A stretch of DNA of 64,000 nucleotides from Undibacterium pigrum (GTDB lineage: Bacteria > Pseudomonadota > Gammaproteobacteria > Burkholderiales > Burkholderiaceae_D): positions 124,001 to 188,000 of the forward strand of contig NZ_QJKB01000004.1 of the NCBI RefSeq assembly GCF_003201815.1, read 5' to 3'. The notes beneath the pieces are model-generated. The model ran no database searches, was not told where the DNA came from, and saw only the letters and a program-made list of their open reading frames with translations. The translations under genes and the position numbers were made by a program. Of the stretch, positions 47,145 through 57,293 are shown piece after piece; positions within the stretch are counted from its first letter, which is position 1, and the number at the start of each line of letters is the position of its first letter.

Positions 47145-48962
47145 ATGAGTTCTGATACTTTGCATAAAAGTAATGATGAAGCTCGATATCTATTGAGCTT
47201 GTATAAGCTATGTATGAGTGCTATCGCGGACAATACTGCACTCGAGATCAGCCTGCGTCAAATTATCAACAGCCTGGAGACGCATTATCCTCATTTGCAG
47301 GTGGTAGTGGTGGCTAACAGCCTTGTTACTGGTGCTGATAGTTTGCTGAGCGCTTCTGATTTGCTGACCCCTGTTCTGGAAAATACGCTCCATATTCCTT
47401 TGGTGGCAGAAGACTTCCAAGTGCCAGAGGCTGAAGCTGCCTGGCAGGATGCCCTGCAAAACCATGGCCTGAGCATGATGGCAAGCATCCCGCTCTGCAA
47501 CGCCGGACAGCCATTGCTTGGCGCGCTCTTCCTGATAACCCCGCCTGAGTCTTCATCCACACCGCCCAGTGAGCAAATGCGACAAGAGCTGGCCAGCCTG
47601 CTTGCCGATCTGCTGCAACATACGTTACACCAACAGCAAAACCGGCAGGCACAGGCACTGGCCGAGCAAAGCCAGGCCAGCATGTTGCGCATGGCACTGG
47701 CAATAGAAGGCAGTGCCACTGGCATTTGGGACAGGGATATACCGGCTGGCCGCATTCATTATTCCCCCGGCTGGAAAGCCATACTGGGTTATGCTGATTC
47801 AGAAATAACGGGACGCATAGAAGACAGCTATGCCAGGTTGCATCCAGATGACTTGCCCTATGTACAGGCCACCATCAAGGCGCATTTTGAAGGCCAGACT
47901 GAGCAATATGTGGTTGAACACAGGGTACGCTGCAAGGATGGTAGCTATAAATGGATATCCAGTCGTGGCAAAGTCGTCAGCCGGGCAGAAGATGGCAGCC
48001 CGCTGCGCATGATAGGCACTACCACTGACATCACTGCCATGCGCGCCTTGTCACAACGTCTGCAGGAAAGTGCCGATCTGGTCACTTGCCTGACCAATGA
48101 AGTGCCCGGTCTGGCCTACCAATACTGCATGCAGGCCAATGGCGATGAAAGCTTTGGCTATGTCAGCGAGGGCATACGCGATATCTATGAGTTAAGTCCG
48201 TCACAAATACATGACAGCGTGGCACTGGTGCATGCGCGTATCCACCCTGATGATTTTCCGGCTTACCGCAATGCGGTTTTAAAGTCAGCCAGCAGGCTGG
48301 AGCACCTGCACCTGGAATACCGCGTCAATTTGCCACAACAAGGCATACGCTGGCGCCAGATGGACGCCAGGCCACGTCGCCTGCCAGATGGGGCTACCTT
48401 GTGGCATGGTTTTATTACCGATGTCACCGAACACAAGCGCATAGAGCAGGAATTGCAGGAACTGGCGACCATCGATTTCTTAACGCAAATCCCCAATCGG
48501 CGTAGTTTCATGGGGCGCATCGAAGAAGAACTGGCACGCATACAGCGCGGTGCCAGCAAGACTGCTGCAGTACTGATGTGTGATCTGGATAATTTCAAAC
48601 TCATCAATGACACTTATGGGCATGCGGTAGGTGATTTGGTGCTCAGGCATTTTGCCCATATCCTGCACGATGAATTGCGCAAGAGTGATTATGCTGGCCG
48701 GGTAGGCGGTGAAGAGTTTGCTGTGGTATTGGCAGGCACCAGCATCACTGATGCCACTGTTTTTGCGCAGCGCGTGCAAAAGCAATTGCTCGACACTCCA
48801 GTCAATGCGCACACCCATATCATCCCTGTTACTGTCAGTATAGGTATAGCCATGATGCAGGCCAGCGACCTGGATGCCGATGTGTCACTCTCATCCAGCG
48901 ACATGGCCTTGTATCGCGCAAAAGAGAGTGGTCGCAACTGTATTGTCGTTGCGGCAGATTGA
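47145..48962 (+). CDS. GAF/PAS/PAS/GGDEF diguanylate cyclase
   Basis: A 605-residue cytosolic protein. The start at ATG 47145 is preferred; a GTG at 47109 is in frame. The N-terminal part (to about 170) is GAF-like, followed by PAS (about 180-300) and a second PAS (about 305-435), both of the PAS_3 type with HPDD and PAC segments. The GGDEF domain has GGEEF at 521-525 and an I-site RKSD five residues upstream, so it should make c-di-GMP with product inhibition. No EAL domain. No regulator next to it. Confidence 0.93.
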   Translation: MSSDTLHKSNDEARYLLSLYKLCMSAIADNTALEISLRQIINSLETHYPHLQVVVVANSLVTGADSLLSASDLLTPVLENTLHIPLVAEDFQVPEAEAAWQDALQNHGLSMMASIPLCNAGQPLLGALFLITPPESSSTPPSEQMRQELASLLADLLQHTLHQQQNRQAQALAEQSQASMLRMALAIEGSATGIWDRDIPAGRIHYSPGWKAILGYADSEITGRIEDSYARLHPDDLPYVQATIKAHFEGQTEQYVVEHRVRCKDGSYKWISSRGKVVSRAEDGSPLRMIGTTTDITAMRALSQRLQESADLVTCLTNEVPGLAYQYCMQANGDESFGYVSEGIRDIYELSPSQIHDSVALVHARIHPDDFPAYRNAVLKSASRLEHLHLEYRVNLPQQGIRWRQMDARPRRLPDGATLWHGFITDVTEHKRIEQELQELATIDFLTQIPNRRSFMGRIEEELARIQRGASKTAAVLMCDLDNFKLINDTYGHAVGDLVLRHFAHILHDELRKSDYAGRVGGEEFAVVLAGTSITDATVFAQRVQKQLLDTPVNAHTHIIPVTVSIGIAMMQASDLDADVSLSSSDMALYRAKESGRNCIVVAAD

Positions 48963-48985
48963 GCTTCTTTCTTCGTTATTTTTGC

Positions 48986-49513
48986 TTATTTCCTATTGGC
49001 CAGCCATTCAGCCTTATCCATGGAATACACAGCCGTATCCATGTCATACCAGCGTTCTATGCCGCGATATTGCATGCCCAGTTTTTTCATGACATTCGAT
49101 GATGCTTGATTATCCTGGTGACAGACTGCACACAGAGATTCTGTCTTGAGATTTTCAAATGCAAATGCCACCATGGCTTGCGCGGCTTCTGATGCATAAC
49201 CCTTGTTCCAGCTTTCCTTGCGCAGACGCCAGCCAGTCTCCAGAGGATTGGCTGGGTCGCGCCCCAGGTATTGTATGCAGCCTGCACCGATGATTTCATT
49301 GCTCTCGAGTTCTATGAAACTCCACCATGAAAAACCATACTCTATCCAGCGTGCCTTGACACGATCTATCATGGACTGCGTATCCTCAGGCGTATCTGGT
49401 TTGCCGGTAATGTATTGCATCACTTCTGGCTGGCTGTTCATACGGAACAGGCCGTCAAAGTGGCTGTCGTTCATTGGTTCCAGGCGCAGGCGTGCAGTAG
49501 TGAGTATGGTCAT
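48986..49513 (-). CDS. GNAT family acetyltransferase (RimJ-like)
   Basis: A 175-residue GNAT protein. The ATG at 49513 gives MTILTTARLRLEPMNDSHFD, typical for RimJ/RimL-type transferases; an earlier in-frame ATG at 49561 is less fitting. The acetyl-CoA loop is visible in the segment WRLRKESWNKGYASEAAQAM and the Asn/Ser block HQDNQASSNVMKKLGM. The substrate is unknown. Convergent with the diguanylate cyclase gene. Confidence 0.9.
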   Translation of the reverse strand: MTILTTARLRLEPMNDSHFDGLFRMNSQPEVMQYITGKPDTPEDTQSMIDRVKARWIEYGFSWWSFIELESNEIIGAGCIQYLGRDPANPLETGWRLRKESWNKGYASEAAQAMVAFAFENLKTESLCAVCHQDNQASSNVMKKLGMQYRGIERWYDMDTAVYSMDKAEWLANRK

Positions 49514-49608
49514 GATCTTCGGGGGCGCTATAGATAGTGATGAGTGTAAGCTTGAAAGCAATACGTTTCAAGCACGCACTTCATTGACCCTGGATTCACA
49601 TAAAAGTT

Positions 49609-50115
49609 TCATGCTCTGAGCACGTCCCTGACGAATACCGTCAGGTCGGTTGATTGTGGCATGACCTTGGCCTGGTACATCATGTCGCCGACAAAGCCGC
49701 GATGATAGGTGGCATGATTGACGACGTGTAGCAGCATTTCCTGGCAACTCATGATGCCCTCACCACCGCCAATGAAATTGAAATGGATGACGCGCTCCAG
49801 ATCATCTTTATTCAAGTCTTGCGTGAAATCCCGGTACCACTGATTCATTTGTCGAGATGCATTCCAGAGATCATTCAGTGCTGGCGTAGTTTCAGTATTG
49901 CGGTCCTGATACTCATGCAACTGTCCTTGCAAATGGGCGCGAAAAATATCGTCGATGACATATACGTGGTTCAGAGTATGCAGCATATTGCCAAATCGGG
50001 TCAGGCGAGGGCGCAATACCTCTTCCTCTGGCAAGGCACTTAACATGGAAAACATCTTGTCGTCTGCCCAGGCTTTATAGTGGGTCAGCATGCGTATATT
50101 CGATAACATCGTCAT
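49609..50115 (-). CDS. DinB family protein
   Basis: A 168-residue four-helix-bundle DinB protein. The ATG at 50115 follows GGAG; longer open sequence upstream is not needed. The likely metal-binding histidines stand in LNHVYVIDDIF and in HVVNHATYHRGFVGDMM, as in the DinB/YfiT group of putative metal-dependent thiol-using enzymes. The reaction is unknown. It is followed by the GNAT gene with 95 bases between. Confidence 0.88.
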   Translation of the reverse strand: MTMLSNIRMLTHYKAWADDKMFSMLSALPEEEVLRPRLTRFGNMLHTLNHVYVIDDIFRAHLQGQLHEYQDRNTETTPALNDLWNASRQMNQWYRDFTQDLNKDDLERVIHFNFIGGGEGIMSCQEMLLHVVNHATYHRGFVGDMMYQAKVMPQSTDLTVFVRDVLRA

Positions 50116-50222
50116 TCGTATTCTCCGGTTGGATAAGAAAACCTGCCTTCCAGATAGAATATGCCTGTTGATATTGCGCCTGTAGATACAGATGTTTGCG
50201 ATTACGGTAGATACAATGCGAA

Positions 50223-50262
50223 AAACAAAAAAAGCCACCAGAACATCAGTCTGGTGGCTTTT
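50223..50262 (-). terminator. Intrinsic terminator of the leucine dehydrogenase gene
   Basis: A perfect 13-base stem (50229-50241 with 50250-50262) and eight-base loop. In the minus direction it is followed by T7 and more T. It lies about 20 bases after the stop at 50284. Confidence 0.9.
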
Positions 50263-50283
50263 GAGCCTGCGTCAGCGAGGAAT

Positions 50284-51315
50284 TTATTTCTTGAATTTCG
50301 CTTCAGCAATACGGTCAGCGATAACGCTGGTCGGCAAGCCTTCTGCATCAGCGCGGGCAAATACTTCTGCAAGGGTTTCACCGATACGGCGAACATGGGC
50401 AACCATGCCGTCTTCTGGTGTGTTCAGGTATTCATAGCAAACCTTGATGATGCCACCGGCATTGATGACAAAGTCTGGTGCATACAGGATACCTTTTTGA
50501 CGGCAGATTTCCCCCATCTCTGGTGTTGCCAGCTGGTTGTTGGCACCACCAGCAACGATCTTTGCTTTCAGACGTGACAATGTGTCCGGGTTCAGTGTTG
50601 CACCGAGGGCGCATGGTGCATAGATATCGGCTTGTACATCATAGATGGCGTCGATGGCGACGACTTCTGCACCCAGTTCTTCTTGCGCACGTTTCAGTGC
50701 AGCCTGGTCGATATCGGTGACGATGAGTTTGGCACCGGCTTCTTTCAACTGGCGTGCATAGTCATAACCTACATGACCCAGACCTTGCAGGGCCACGGTC
50801 AGACCATCAAAGCTGTCGCGTTTGAAATGGTGTTTCACCGCAGCCTGGGCACCGACGAAGCAGCCCAGTGCTGTGTATGGGGATGGGTCGCCACGGTCAC
50901 CCAGACCAGCTACGTATTTGGTTTTGCTGGCAACATTAGCCATGTCTGCCGGGCTGGTGCCTACGTCTTCTGCTGTGACATAACGGCCGCCGAGGCGCTC
51001 CAGGGCTTCACCCAGGGCTTCAAACAGGGCAGGGGTCTTGTCAGTTTTTGGGTTGCCGATGATGACGCTTTTGCCGCCGCCGATAGGCAGGCCAGCAACT
51101 GCGTTCTTGTAGGTCATGCCGCGCGACAGGCGCAATACATCACGTACAGCTTCGGCTTCATCTGCATAATTCCACATGCGGCAGCCACCCATGGCCGGGC
51201 CGAGATTGGTGTTATGGACTGCGATGATGGCTTTCAAGCCAGATTTGGCTTCAGATGCGAACACGACTTGTTCGTGGTCGTCGAAATTGATTTCATTAAA
51301 TACAAAGGCGGTCAT
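50284..51315 (-). CDS. Glu/Leu/Phe/Val dehydrogenase (leucine dehydrogenase type)
   Basis: A 343-residue amino acid dehydrogenase. The ATG at 51315 gives MTAFVFNEINFDDHEQVVFA. The catalytic lysine is K82 in LPIGGGKSVIIGNP; K70 (MTYK) is the substrate-binding lysine. The NAD-binding Rossmann motif is ALQGLGHVGYD, and the C-terminal FVINAGGII is typical. The family deaminates branched-chain amino acids with NAD+ in the first step of their breakdown. It has no cotranscribed keto-acid dehydrogenase genes here. A longer in-frame start exists but lacks family support. Confidence 0.92.
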   Translation of the reverse strand: MTAFVFNEINFDDHEQVVFASEAKSGLKAIIAVHNTNLGPAMGGCRMWNYADEAEAVRDVLRLSRGMTYKNAVAGLPIGGGKSVIIGNPKTDKTPALFEALGEALERLGGRYVTAEDVGTSPADMANVASKTKYVAGLGDRGDPSPYTALGCFVGAQAAVKHHFKRDSFDGLTVALQGLGHVGYDYARQLKEAGAKLIVTDIDQAALKRAQEELGAEVVAIDAIYDVQADIYAPCALGATLNPDTLSRLKAKIVAGGANNQLATPEMGEICRQKGILYAPDFVINAGGIIKVCYEYLNTPEDGMVAHVRRIGETLAEVFARADAEGLPTSVIADRIAEAKFKK

Positions 51316-51546
51316 GCTTATGGCTCCGCGCGGATCAACCAGACGAGCTGCCAGATCAGGCAGATGCACTGGTGCCGCAAAAAAGTTATTAAATAAGTGG
51401 TGGTGTTGTCATGCAAGTAAAACAGTCCCTGATCACTGGTTGGTGTAATCAAAAACACAAGGCGGTGATTGTGTCACGCGTGCGAAGTATAGGGTAAGAG
51501 GGGGCGAAACTCAATCTTGCCTGCTGGCTATGCGCATGTTAGAGAC

Positions 51547-52149
51547 TCAGGCTGCGACACTGATTTGTGTCATATCAAGTAGTTCTTTCATAAAGCGTTC
51601 CTGGGTTTTCAGGCAAAAACCGGCTGAATAGGGGTTCATAAAACCATGTTTGCTGCCTTTGACTAGCTCAGCATCATGGTTGCGCTGCCTTAAATCGGCC
51701 ACCAGTTCTGCTGGTTCGAATGCGGCTTCCTGCTCCGCAAATATCAGGCGCGTAGGGCAAGCAGGCTGTACATCGCGATAATCGCGTATGCGTGAACCGT
51801 AAAACAATATGGTTTGTTGCAGACTCGCCATGGCTGGATTGGTACTGTTAAGCCACAGGGCACTGGCACCCGCACTAAAACCTATGGCGTAACGCAGGCT
51901 GGACTGATTTGCTTCTATCAATTGGGCAAGGTGTTCTGCATAGGCACCCACCCCGCCTTCAGCAATAAAAGCATGATAGGCCAGGGTTTCTGCCGGATAT
52001 TGTGTTTTCTCACCGCTAAAAGGTGATGCAATCAGACAGGGCACAGGAAATTGTCGTGCAAAGCTGGCAATCGCAGGTGTGTTGCCAAAAACATCAGTGA
52101 CGATCAATAAAACAGGTGGTGAAGCAGGGGTGAACACAGTAACAGACAC
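51547..52149 (-). CDS. Alpha/beta hydrolase of the dienelactone hydrolase type
   Basis: A 200-residue small alpha/beta hydrolase resembling the dienelactone hydrolase family. The nucleophile is S92 in IGFSAGASA and the histidine H168 in GSKHGFMNP; in true dienelactone hydrolases the nucleophile is cysteine. An acidic residue in FAEQEAAFEP may complete the triad. The start is a GTG. Cytosolic. The substrate is unknown. Followed downstream by the leucine dehydrogenase promoter region. Confidence 0.85.
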   Translation of the reverse strand: MSVTVFTPASPPVLLIVTDVFGNTPAIASFARQFPVPCLIASPFSGEKTQYPAETLAYHAFIAEGGVGAYAEHLAQLIEANQSSLRYAIGFSAGASALWLNSTNPAMASLQQTILFYGSRIRDYRDVQPACPTRLIFAEQEAAFEPAELVADLRQRNHDAELVKGSKHGFMNPYSAGFCLKTQERFMKELLDMTQISVAA

Positions 52150-52362
52150 AATAAGCAGCTTGGTAGATACGCAGGAGGCGGGAGCCTACCGGACTTATGC
52201 TGACATTGCAAGAAACTCGCTTATATTTAGCTAATGTTGCAAGCAGGTAATGCATGATTGACACTTACATACATGCTCATGGATACTTGGCAAGAATTAG
52301 AACTTTTTGTTACAAATCAGCTTCTTAGACAAACATTTATTATAAATATACGGAGATTCACC

Positions 52363-53628
52363 ATGTTGCGACCCAGTCTGATTTTTCTATCCCTTGCCCT
52401 GGCATTGACGGCATGCAGTAAGGGAGGAAAAGATGGCAAGGATTCGGATCAGACCAAGGCAAGTGCAGGTTCAGCGAGCGCCAAGTCTGGTGCTGCCAAA
52501 ATACCAGACCAGCCCTTGCTGGTGACGCAAGAAGATTTGCAAGTCATACAAAACAGCGCACTGTCCTCCGGACCTGTGATTACTGGTTCCATACAACCAG
52601 AACGCAAGGCTGACTTGCGCTCGGAATTGTCTACGGTGGTCTTGCAAGTATTGAAAGAAAATGGCGAGACGGTTAAGCGTGGTGATTTACTGGTGCGCCT
52701 GGACGACACATCAATTCGTGACAGCCGCAATTCGGCGGAAGAAGCGGCCAGGGCATCTGCCCAGTCGCTGGAGCAGGCCGAGAGACAATTCCAGCGCCTG
52801 AAGACTTTGCGCGCATCCGGCATGACATCGACCCAGCAACTGGAAGATGCAGAAATCCGCCGCAATAATGCCCAGAGTGATCTGGTGGCTGCCAAGGCAC
52901 GTTCAGCGCAGGCACGCCAGCAAATGCAGCGTACAGAAGTGCGTGCCCCCTTTGATGGCGTCGTCAGCGAACGCAAGGTTTCTGCTGGTGACACAGCCCA
53001 GATAGGCAAGGAGCTGGTCAAGGTCATCGACCCGACCAGCATGCGTTTTGAAGGCTTGCTGTCGGCGGACAAGGTCAATAATGTCAAGATAGGCCAGACT
53101 GTCAGTTTCCGTGTCAATGGTTATGGTGACCAGGTTTTTGCAGGCAAGGTGAAACGTGTGGATATGGCAGCAAATGCCACCACCAGGCAGGTCGAAGTGC
53201 TGGTAGCCTTTGCTGATGCCACGCCACCACGGGTGTCCGGCCTGTATGCAGAGGGACGCATAGAAACAGGTTCTACCCAGACCCTGATGATCAAGAGCTC
53301 AGCCTTGCTGCGTGATGGCGATAAGGCCTATGCCTGGCGCATCAAGGATGGCATCCTCAACAAAATCAGTATTGTGGTTGGTGAACGTGACCCACGTCGC
53401 GGTGATTTTGAAATTCGTAGCGGTCTGGTCGACGGCGACAAAGTCATACGTAACCCGGTTTCCACTTTGGTGGATGGACAAAAAGTGAAGATGGTGGCGA
53501 CGGCTGGTGCCGAGCTGCCAGCAACGGCGGCAACTGCGGCAAGTCCAACAACGGCGGCAACGCCAGCATCAGCAAGCTCGGTGAGTTCTGCTTCCAGCAC
53601 GGCAACTGCCAATCCACAAGGGAAATAA
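52363..53628 (+). CDS. RND efflux periplasmic adaptor (HlyD/MexA type) lipoprotein
   Basis: A 421-residue membrane-fusion protein. The ATG at 52363 follows CGGAG and yields lipobox L-T-A-C with C18. It has the classical order: lipoyl half-motif (VLKENGETVKRGDLLVRLDD), alpha-helical hairpin (about residues 130-190, ARASAQSLEQAERQF), second lipoyl half (VRAPFDGVVSERKV), beta-barrel and membrane-proximal domain. An alanine/threonine/serine-rich tail of about 45 residues ends it. It lies four bases before the RND pump gene, so they are one operon. No outer-membrane factor gene follows. Confidence 0.95.
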   Translation: MLRPSLIFLSLALALTACSKGGKDGKDSDQTKASAGSASAKSGAAKIPDQPLLVTQEDLQVIQNSALSSGPVITGSIQPERKADLRSELSTVVLQVLKENGETVKRGDLLVRLDDTSIRDSRNSAEEAARASAQSLEQAERQFQRLKTLRASGMTSTQQLEDAEIRRNNAQSDLVAAKARSAQARQQMQRTEVRAPFDGVVSERKVSAGDTAQIGKELVKVIDPTSMRFEGLLSADKVNNVKIGQTVSFRVNGYGDQVFAGKVKRVDMAANATTRQVEVLVAFADATPPRVSGLYAEGRIETGSTQTLMIKSSALLRDGDKAYAWRIKDGILNKISIVVGERDPRRGDFEIRSGLVDGDKVIRNPVSTLVDGQKVKMVATAGAELPATAATAASPTTAATPASASSVSSASSTATANPQGK

Positions 53629-53631
53629 ATC

Positions 53632-56600
53632 ATGTTCCTTTCTGATTTCAGTATTAAGCGTCCGGTCGCGATGATCGTGATCATCATCGCCCTTATGTGC
53701 ATGGGTTTGCTGGCGCTGAAAAAACTCAAGGTCAACCAGATTCCCGATGTGGAAGAGCCAGTGCTGGTGGTCAGTATTCCTTATCCAGGTGCATCACCAG
53801 AAACGGTGGAGCGCGAGATCATCAATCGTCTGGAAAAATCTCTGCAAAGCATTACCGGTGTCTATCAGGTACGCTCAACGGCATTTGAAGGCCGTGCGCA
53901 AGTCGTGATTGTTTTTAATTTCAATAAAAACCTGATCGAAGCCTCAGACGAAGTGCGTAATGCCATTGCCTCGGTACGCTATAAATTACCGATAGAAATG
54001 CGCGAGCCCATACTCCAGCGCAGTGATCCCTCGGCACAGCCCATCATGCAGATGGCCTTGTCTTCCAGTACGCTCAGCCATGCCGAGATTTCACGCCTGG
54101 CAGAAGATGAATTGTCCGACAAGTTTCGTGGCATAGACGGCGTTGCTACTGTCAGCGTGAATGGTTCCCTGCGTCGTGAGTTGACTGTGTTATTGCATGC
54201 GCAAAAATTGCGTGAATACAATGTCTCGGTTGGCGAAGTGGTCACCGCATTGCGCAATCAAAATACCACTGCACCTGTGGGTAAGGTGAGTGGCAAGCTG
54301 GATGAGCAAAGCATACGCCTGATAGGCCGCATAGAATCACCGGCAGAATTCCAGAATATCGTCATCAAGCGCCGTGGCACTGACCTGGTCAGGCTGGCGC
54401 AAGTCGCTGAAATTGCCGACAGCTTTGCCGAGATAGGCGGCTTCAGTGTACGCAATGGCAATCCCAATGTCGGTATTTCAGTGACTCGCTCGCGTGATGC
54501 CAGTACCGTGACGGTAGCCAATAAAGTGCGCGACCTGATCGATGAAATCAACAAGAACCTGCCAAAAGGCAGCAAGCTGGAAGTCACACAGGATGGCGGC
54601 AAGGACGCACAATCCAGCCTGAATAACGTCATCGAGTCCCTGATGTTTGGTGCAGTGTTGACGATTTTTGTGGTGTATGTCTTCCTGAATTCCTGGCGCT
54701 CCACCCTGATTACAGCCATGAGCTTGCCAACCTCCGTAATTGCAGCTTTCATCGCCGTCTGGCTATGCGGCTTTACCCTGAACTTCATGACCTTACTGGG
54801 CTTGTCGCTGGCAATTGGTGTGCTGATTGATGATGCGATTGTGGTGCGCGAAAACATCGTGCGTCATATGGAAATGGGTTCAGATCGCCGCACTGCTGCC
54901 AGTAATGGCACCAAGGAAATTGGCCTGGCAGTTGCCGCAACCACGTTCTCTATCATTGCCGTGTTTATTCCTGTGGCTTTCATGCCTGGTGTTTCTGGTG
55001 AATGGTTCAGGCCGTTTGCGCTGACAGTTGCGAGCTCTGTCCTGGTCAGTCTGTTTATCTCTTTCACGCTTGATCCCATGTTGTCTGCCTACTGGGGCGA
55101 CCCTATAGGCCATCATCTGGAACCCAAGCGCGGCATCAGTCTGGTACTGGCCAAGTTCAATACCTGGTTTGATCATCAGGCTGACCGCTACGGCAATGTG
55201 ATCGCCTGGGCCTTGCATCACCGTATCTGGATGGCCCTGATCGCTGCACTCAGTTTTGCTGGCGCCATTGCCTTGCATGCGGCCAAGGGCGGCACCAGTT
55301 TCCTGCCAGTCTCGGACAATGGCACGCTGGTGATAGACGTGCGCACACCATCCAGTTCCAGCCTCGAATATGGCCGCATGAAAGTCGAGAAAGCCGCTGA
55401 GCTGGCACGTACCCTGAAAGAAACCAAGGCCACCAATAGTGTCATTAACAGTGGTGGTGGACGTGTTTATGTGGATATCGGCAAGAGTACTGAGCGTAAG
55501 CGCTCAGCAACCGAGGTGGGTGTCGAGCTGCGCAAGCTGGTCGCCAATATCATCGGTGCTGAGTATGTGGTCCAGGATGATCTCAGTAATGGTGCCAGAA
55601 AGCCTGTGCAAATCAGGTTCTCCGGCCCGGACTCAAGAAAACTGACTGAGATTGCGACAGATTTCATGGGGCAACTCAGCAAAGTACCAGGCGCGGTGGA
55701 TGTAGGTTTGTCTGAGCAAGATCCCAAAGACGAATTGCAGATAGAGCTGGATCGTGGGCTGGCAAACTCTCTTGGTATTTCGGTCAATGATGCAGCCCAG
55801 GCCTTGCGTGTGGCGTTTGCCGGTGTCGAGATTGGTGACTGGGTTGACCCTACCGGTGAAGCGCGTGACGTGGCAGTGCGCCTGCATCCGGATGACAGGA
55901 TCAGTGCAGAAAACATAGAACGTCTGCCTATTGCCGTGGCTGGTAGCGACAAGATGGTGCCTCTGGAGCAAATCGCCAAGATCACTATGGGCAAGGGACC
56001 AGCCAAGATCCAGCATACCGATGGCAAACGCATGATAGAAGTATCGGCCAATGCACAAGGGAAATCTTCGGGTGAAATCACGACTGAAGCAATGAAGCTT
56101 GCCAAAGCCATGAACTTCCCGGCCGGTTTCGGCATAGAGCTGAGTGGTGCGGCACGTTCGCAAAAAGAATTGTTTACCGAAATGACTATCGCCCTGGTAT
56201 CTGGCATAGGCCTGATGTACCTGATCCTGGTCATGCAGTTTGGTTCTTTCACGGCGCCTATTGCTGTTATGCTGTCCCTGCCTTTGAGCCTGATAGGCGT
56301 GGTAGTCGCTCTGCTGTTAACCAAGGGTACACTGAACCTGATGAGTTTCATCGGCATCATCATGCTCATGGGACTGGTCGCCAAGAATGCGATTCTCTTG
56401 CTCGATTGTGCCAGGAAGCGCGAAGAAGAAGGCTATGATCGCGAAGAGTCACTCATGTATGCTGGCCGCAAGCGCCTGCGCCCTATTTTGATGACGACCT
56501 TTGCGCTGATTGCCGGTATGCTGCCTGTGGCCATAGGCCTGGGTGAGGGCGGCGAGTTCTATCGTCCACTGGCGATTGCGATTATTGGCGGCACCATCAC

Positions 56601-56829
56601 TTCCACTTTCCTGACCTTGCTGGTAGTGCCAACTTTCTATGACAGTATAGAAATCAGCCGTGACCGCATGCTGGCCAAGTTCCGCAGCCGTGAATCGCGC
56701 TGGAATACTTTCTTTGCCTTCATCGCGACCTTTGTTGAAGCCTTGCTGACACTGATCATGTTGCGCTTTATCTACCGTCTGCCGTTTAAGGCATGGCGTA
56801 AAATCAGCGGCAAACCTGCCGCAGGCTGA
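53632..56829 (+). CDS. RND family efflux pump, inner-membrane subunit
   Basis: A 1065-residue RND transporter (AcrB/MexB superfamily). The usual start is [19 protein letters not shown]. The TM4 proton-relay aspartates are in [13 protein letters not shown]. The twelve helices, two large periplasmic loops and the second-half motif [20 protein letters not shown] are all there. It works with the adaptor encoded just upstream and a TolC-like channel that must be encoded elsewhere. The substrate cannot be inferred. An intrinsic terminator follows at 56836. Confidence 0.96.
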   Translation: MFLSDFSIKRPVAMIVIIIALMCMGLLALKKLKVNQIPDVEEPVLVVSIPYPGASPETVEREIINRLEKSLQSITGVYQVRSTAFEGRAQVVIVFNFNKNLIEASDEVRNAIASVRYKLPIEMREPILQRSDPSAQPIMQMALSSSTLSHAEISRLAEDELSDKFRGIDGVATVSVNGSLRRELTVLLHAQKLREYNVSVGEVVTALRNQNTTAPVGKVSGKLDEQSIRLIGRIESPAEFQNIVIKRRGTDLVRLAQVAEIADSFAEIGGFSVRNGNPNVGISVTRSRDASTVTVANKVRDLIDEINKNLPKGSKLEVTQDGGKDAQSSLNNVIESLMFGAVLTIFVVYVFLNSWRSTLITAMSLPTSVIAAFIAVWLCGFTLNFMTLLGLSLAIGVLIDDAIVVRENIVRHMEMGSDRRTAASNGTKEIGLAVAATTFSIIAVFIPVAFMPGVSGEWFRPFALTVASSVLVSLFISFTLDPMLSAYWGDPIGHHLEPKRGISLVLAKFNTWFDHQADRYGNVIAWALHHRIWMALIAALSFAGAIALHAAKGGTSFLPVSDNGTLVIDVRTPSSSSLEYGRMKVEKAAELARTLKETKATNSVINSGGGRVYVDIGKSTERKRSATEVGVELRKLVANIIGAEYVVQDDLSNGARKPVQIRFSGPDSRKLTEIATDFMGQLSKVPGAVDVGLSEQDPKDELQIELDRGLANSLGISVNDAAQALRVAFAGVEIGDWVDPTGEARDVAVRLHPDDRISAENIERLPIAVAGSDKMVPLEQIAKITMGKGPAKIQHTDGKRMIEVSANAQGKSSGEITTEAMKLAKAMNFPAGFGIELSGAARSQKELFTEMTIALVSGIGLMYLILVMQFGSFTAPIAVMLSLPLSLIGVVVALLLTKGTLNLMSFIGIIMLMGLVAKNAILLLDCARKREEEGYDREESLMYAGRKRLRPILMTTFALIAGMLPVAIGLGEGGEFYRPLAIAIIGGTITSTFLTLLVVPTFYDSIEISRDRMLAKFRSRESRWNTFFAFIATFVEALLTLIMLRFIYRLPFKAWRKISGKPAAG

Positions 56830-56835
56830 TGCAAG

Positions 56836-56870
56836 AAATGCCCACTTCTGAAGTGGGCATTTTCATTTTG
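56836..56870 (+). terminator. Intrinsic terminator of the RND operon
   Basis: A 12-base stem AAATGCCCACTT/AAGTGGGCATTT with a three-base loop CTG and a T-rich tail (TTTCATTTTG), starting seven bases after the pump stop codon. Confidence 0.9.
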
Positions 56871-57115
56871 AGGGCGAAATTTATTGTGTTGGATAAAAAA
56901 ATAATTTGCTGAAATTGTATTCATAACCGTATCAATAAGCATCCATAAGTTTTTTATTTCCGCACTGCACAAAGCCAGCATCCACGAGGCTTGCAGCCTG
57001 ACTGGCAATTTGCATAAGTCTTCATTTTGATGGCTGTTTGGCATTATTTTAAAATCCTGCAACAGATGGGTTTCCGTGCACTGCTTTTCTCTGGCAATCA
57101 GGCATGTTTTCAGGC

Positions 57116-57144
57116 TTGACTACCCCCTCACAAATCTGGATACT
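57116..57144 (+). promoter_or_regulatory. Candidate sigma-70 promoter of the peptide transporter gene
   Basis: TTGACT, 17 bases, then GATACT, about 150 bases before the start codon. It is the best match in the 464-base gap between the RND operon and the transporter. The rest of the gap is AT-rich and shows no gene. Confidence 0.45.
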
Positions 57145-57293
57145 TCGCCCACTGTTTTTCCAGATATATCCAATTTATACCTAGGAAAATGCAGAGAAAT
57201 ACAAGAAACACCTATCCATAATTCCAATAAGCAAATGCACCTTCAAAAGAGATGTTTGCTGACGCTGTGAAAAACAATTGACAGGAGAGACGA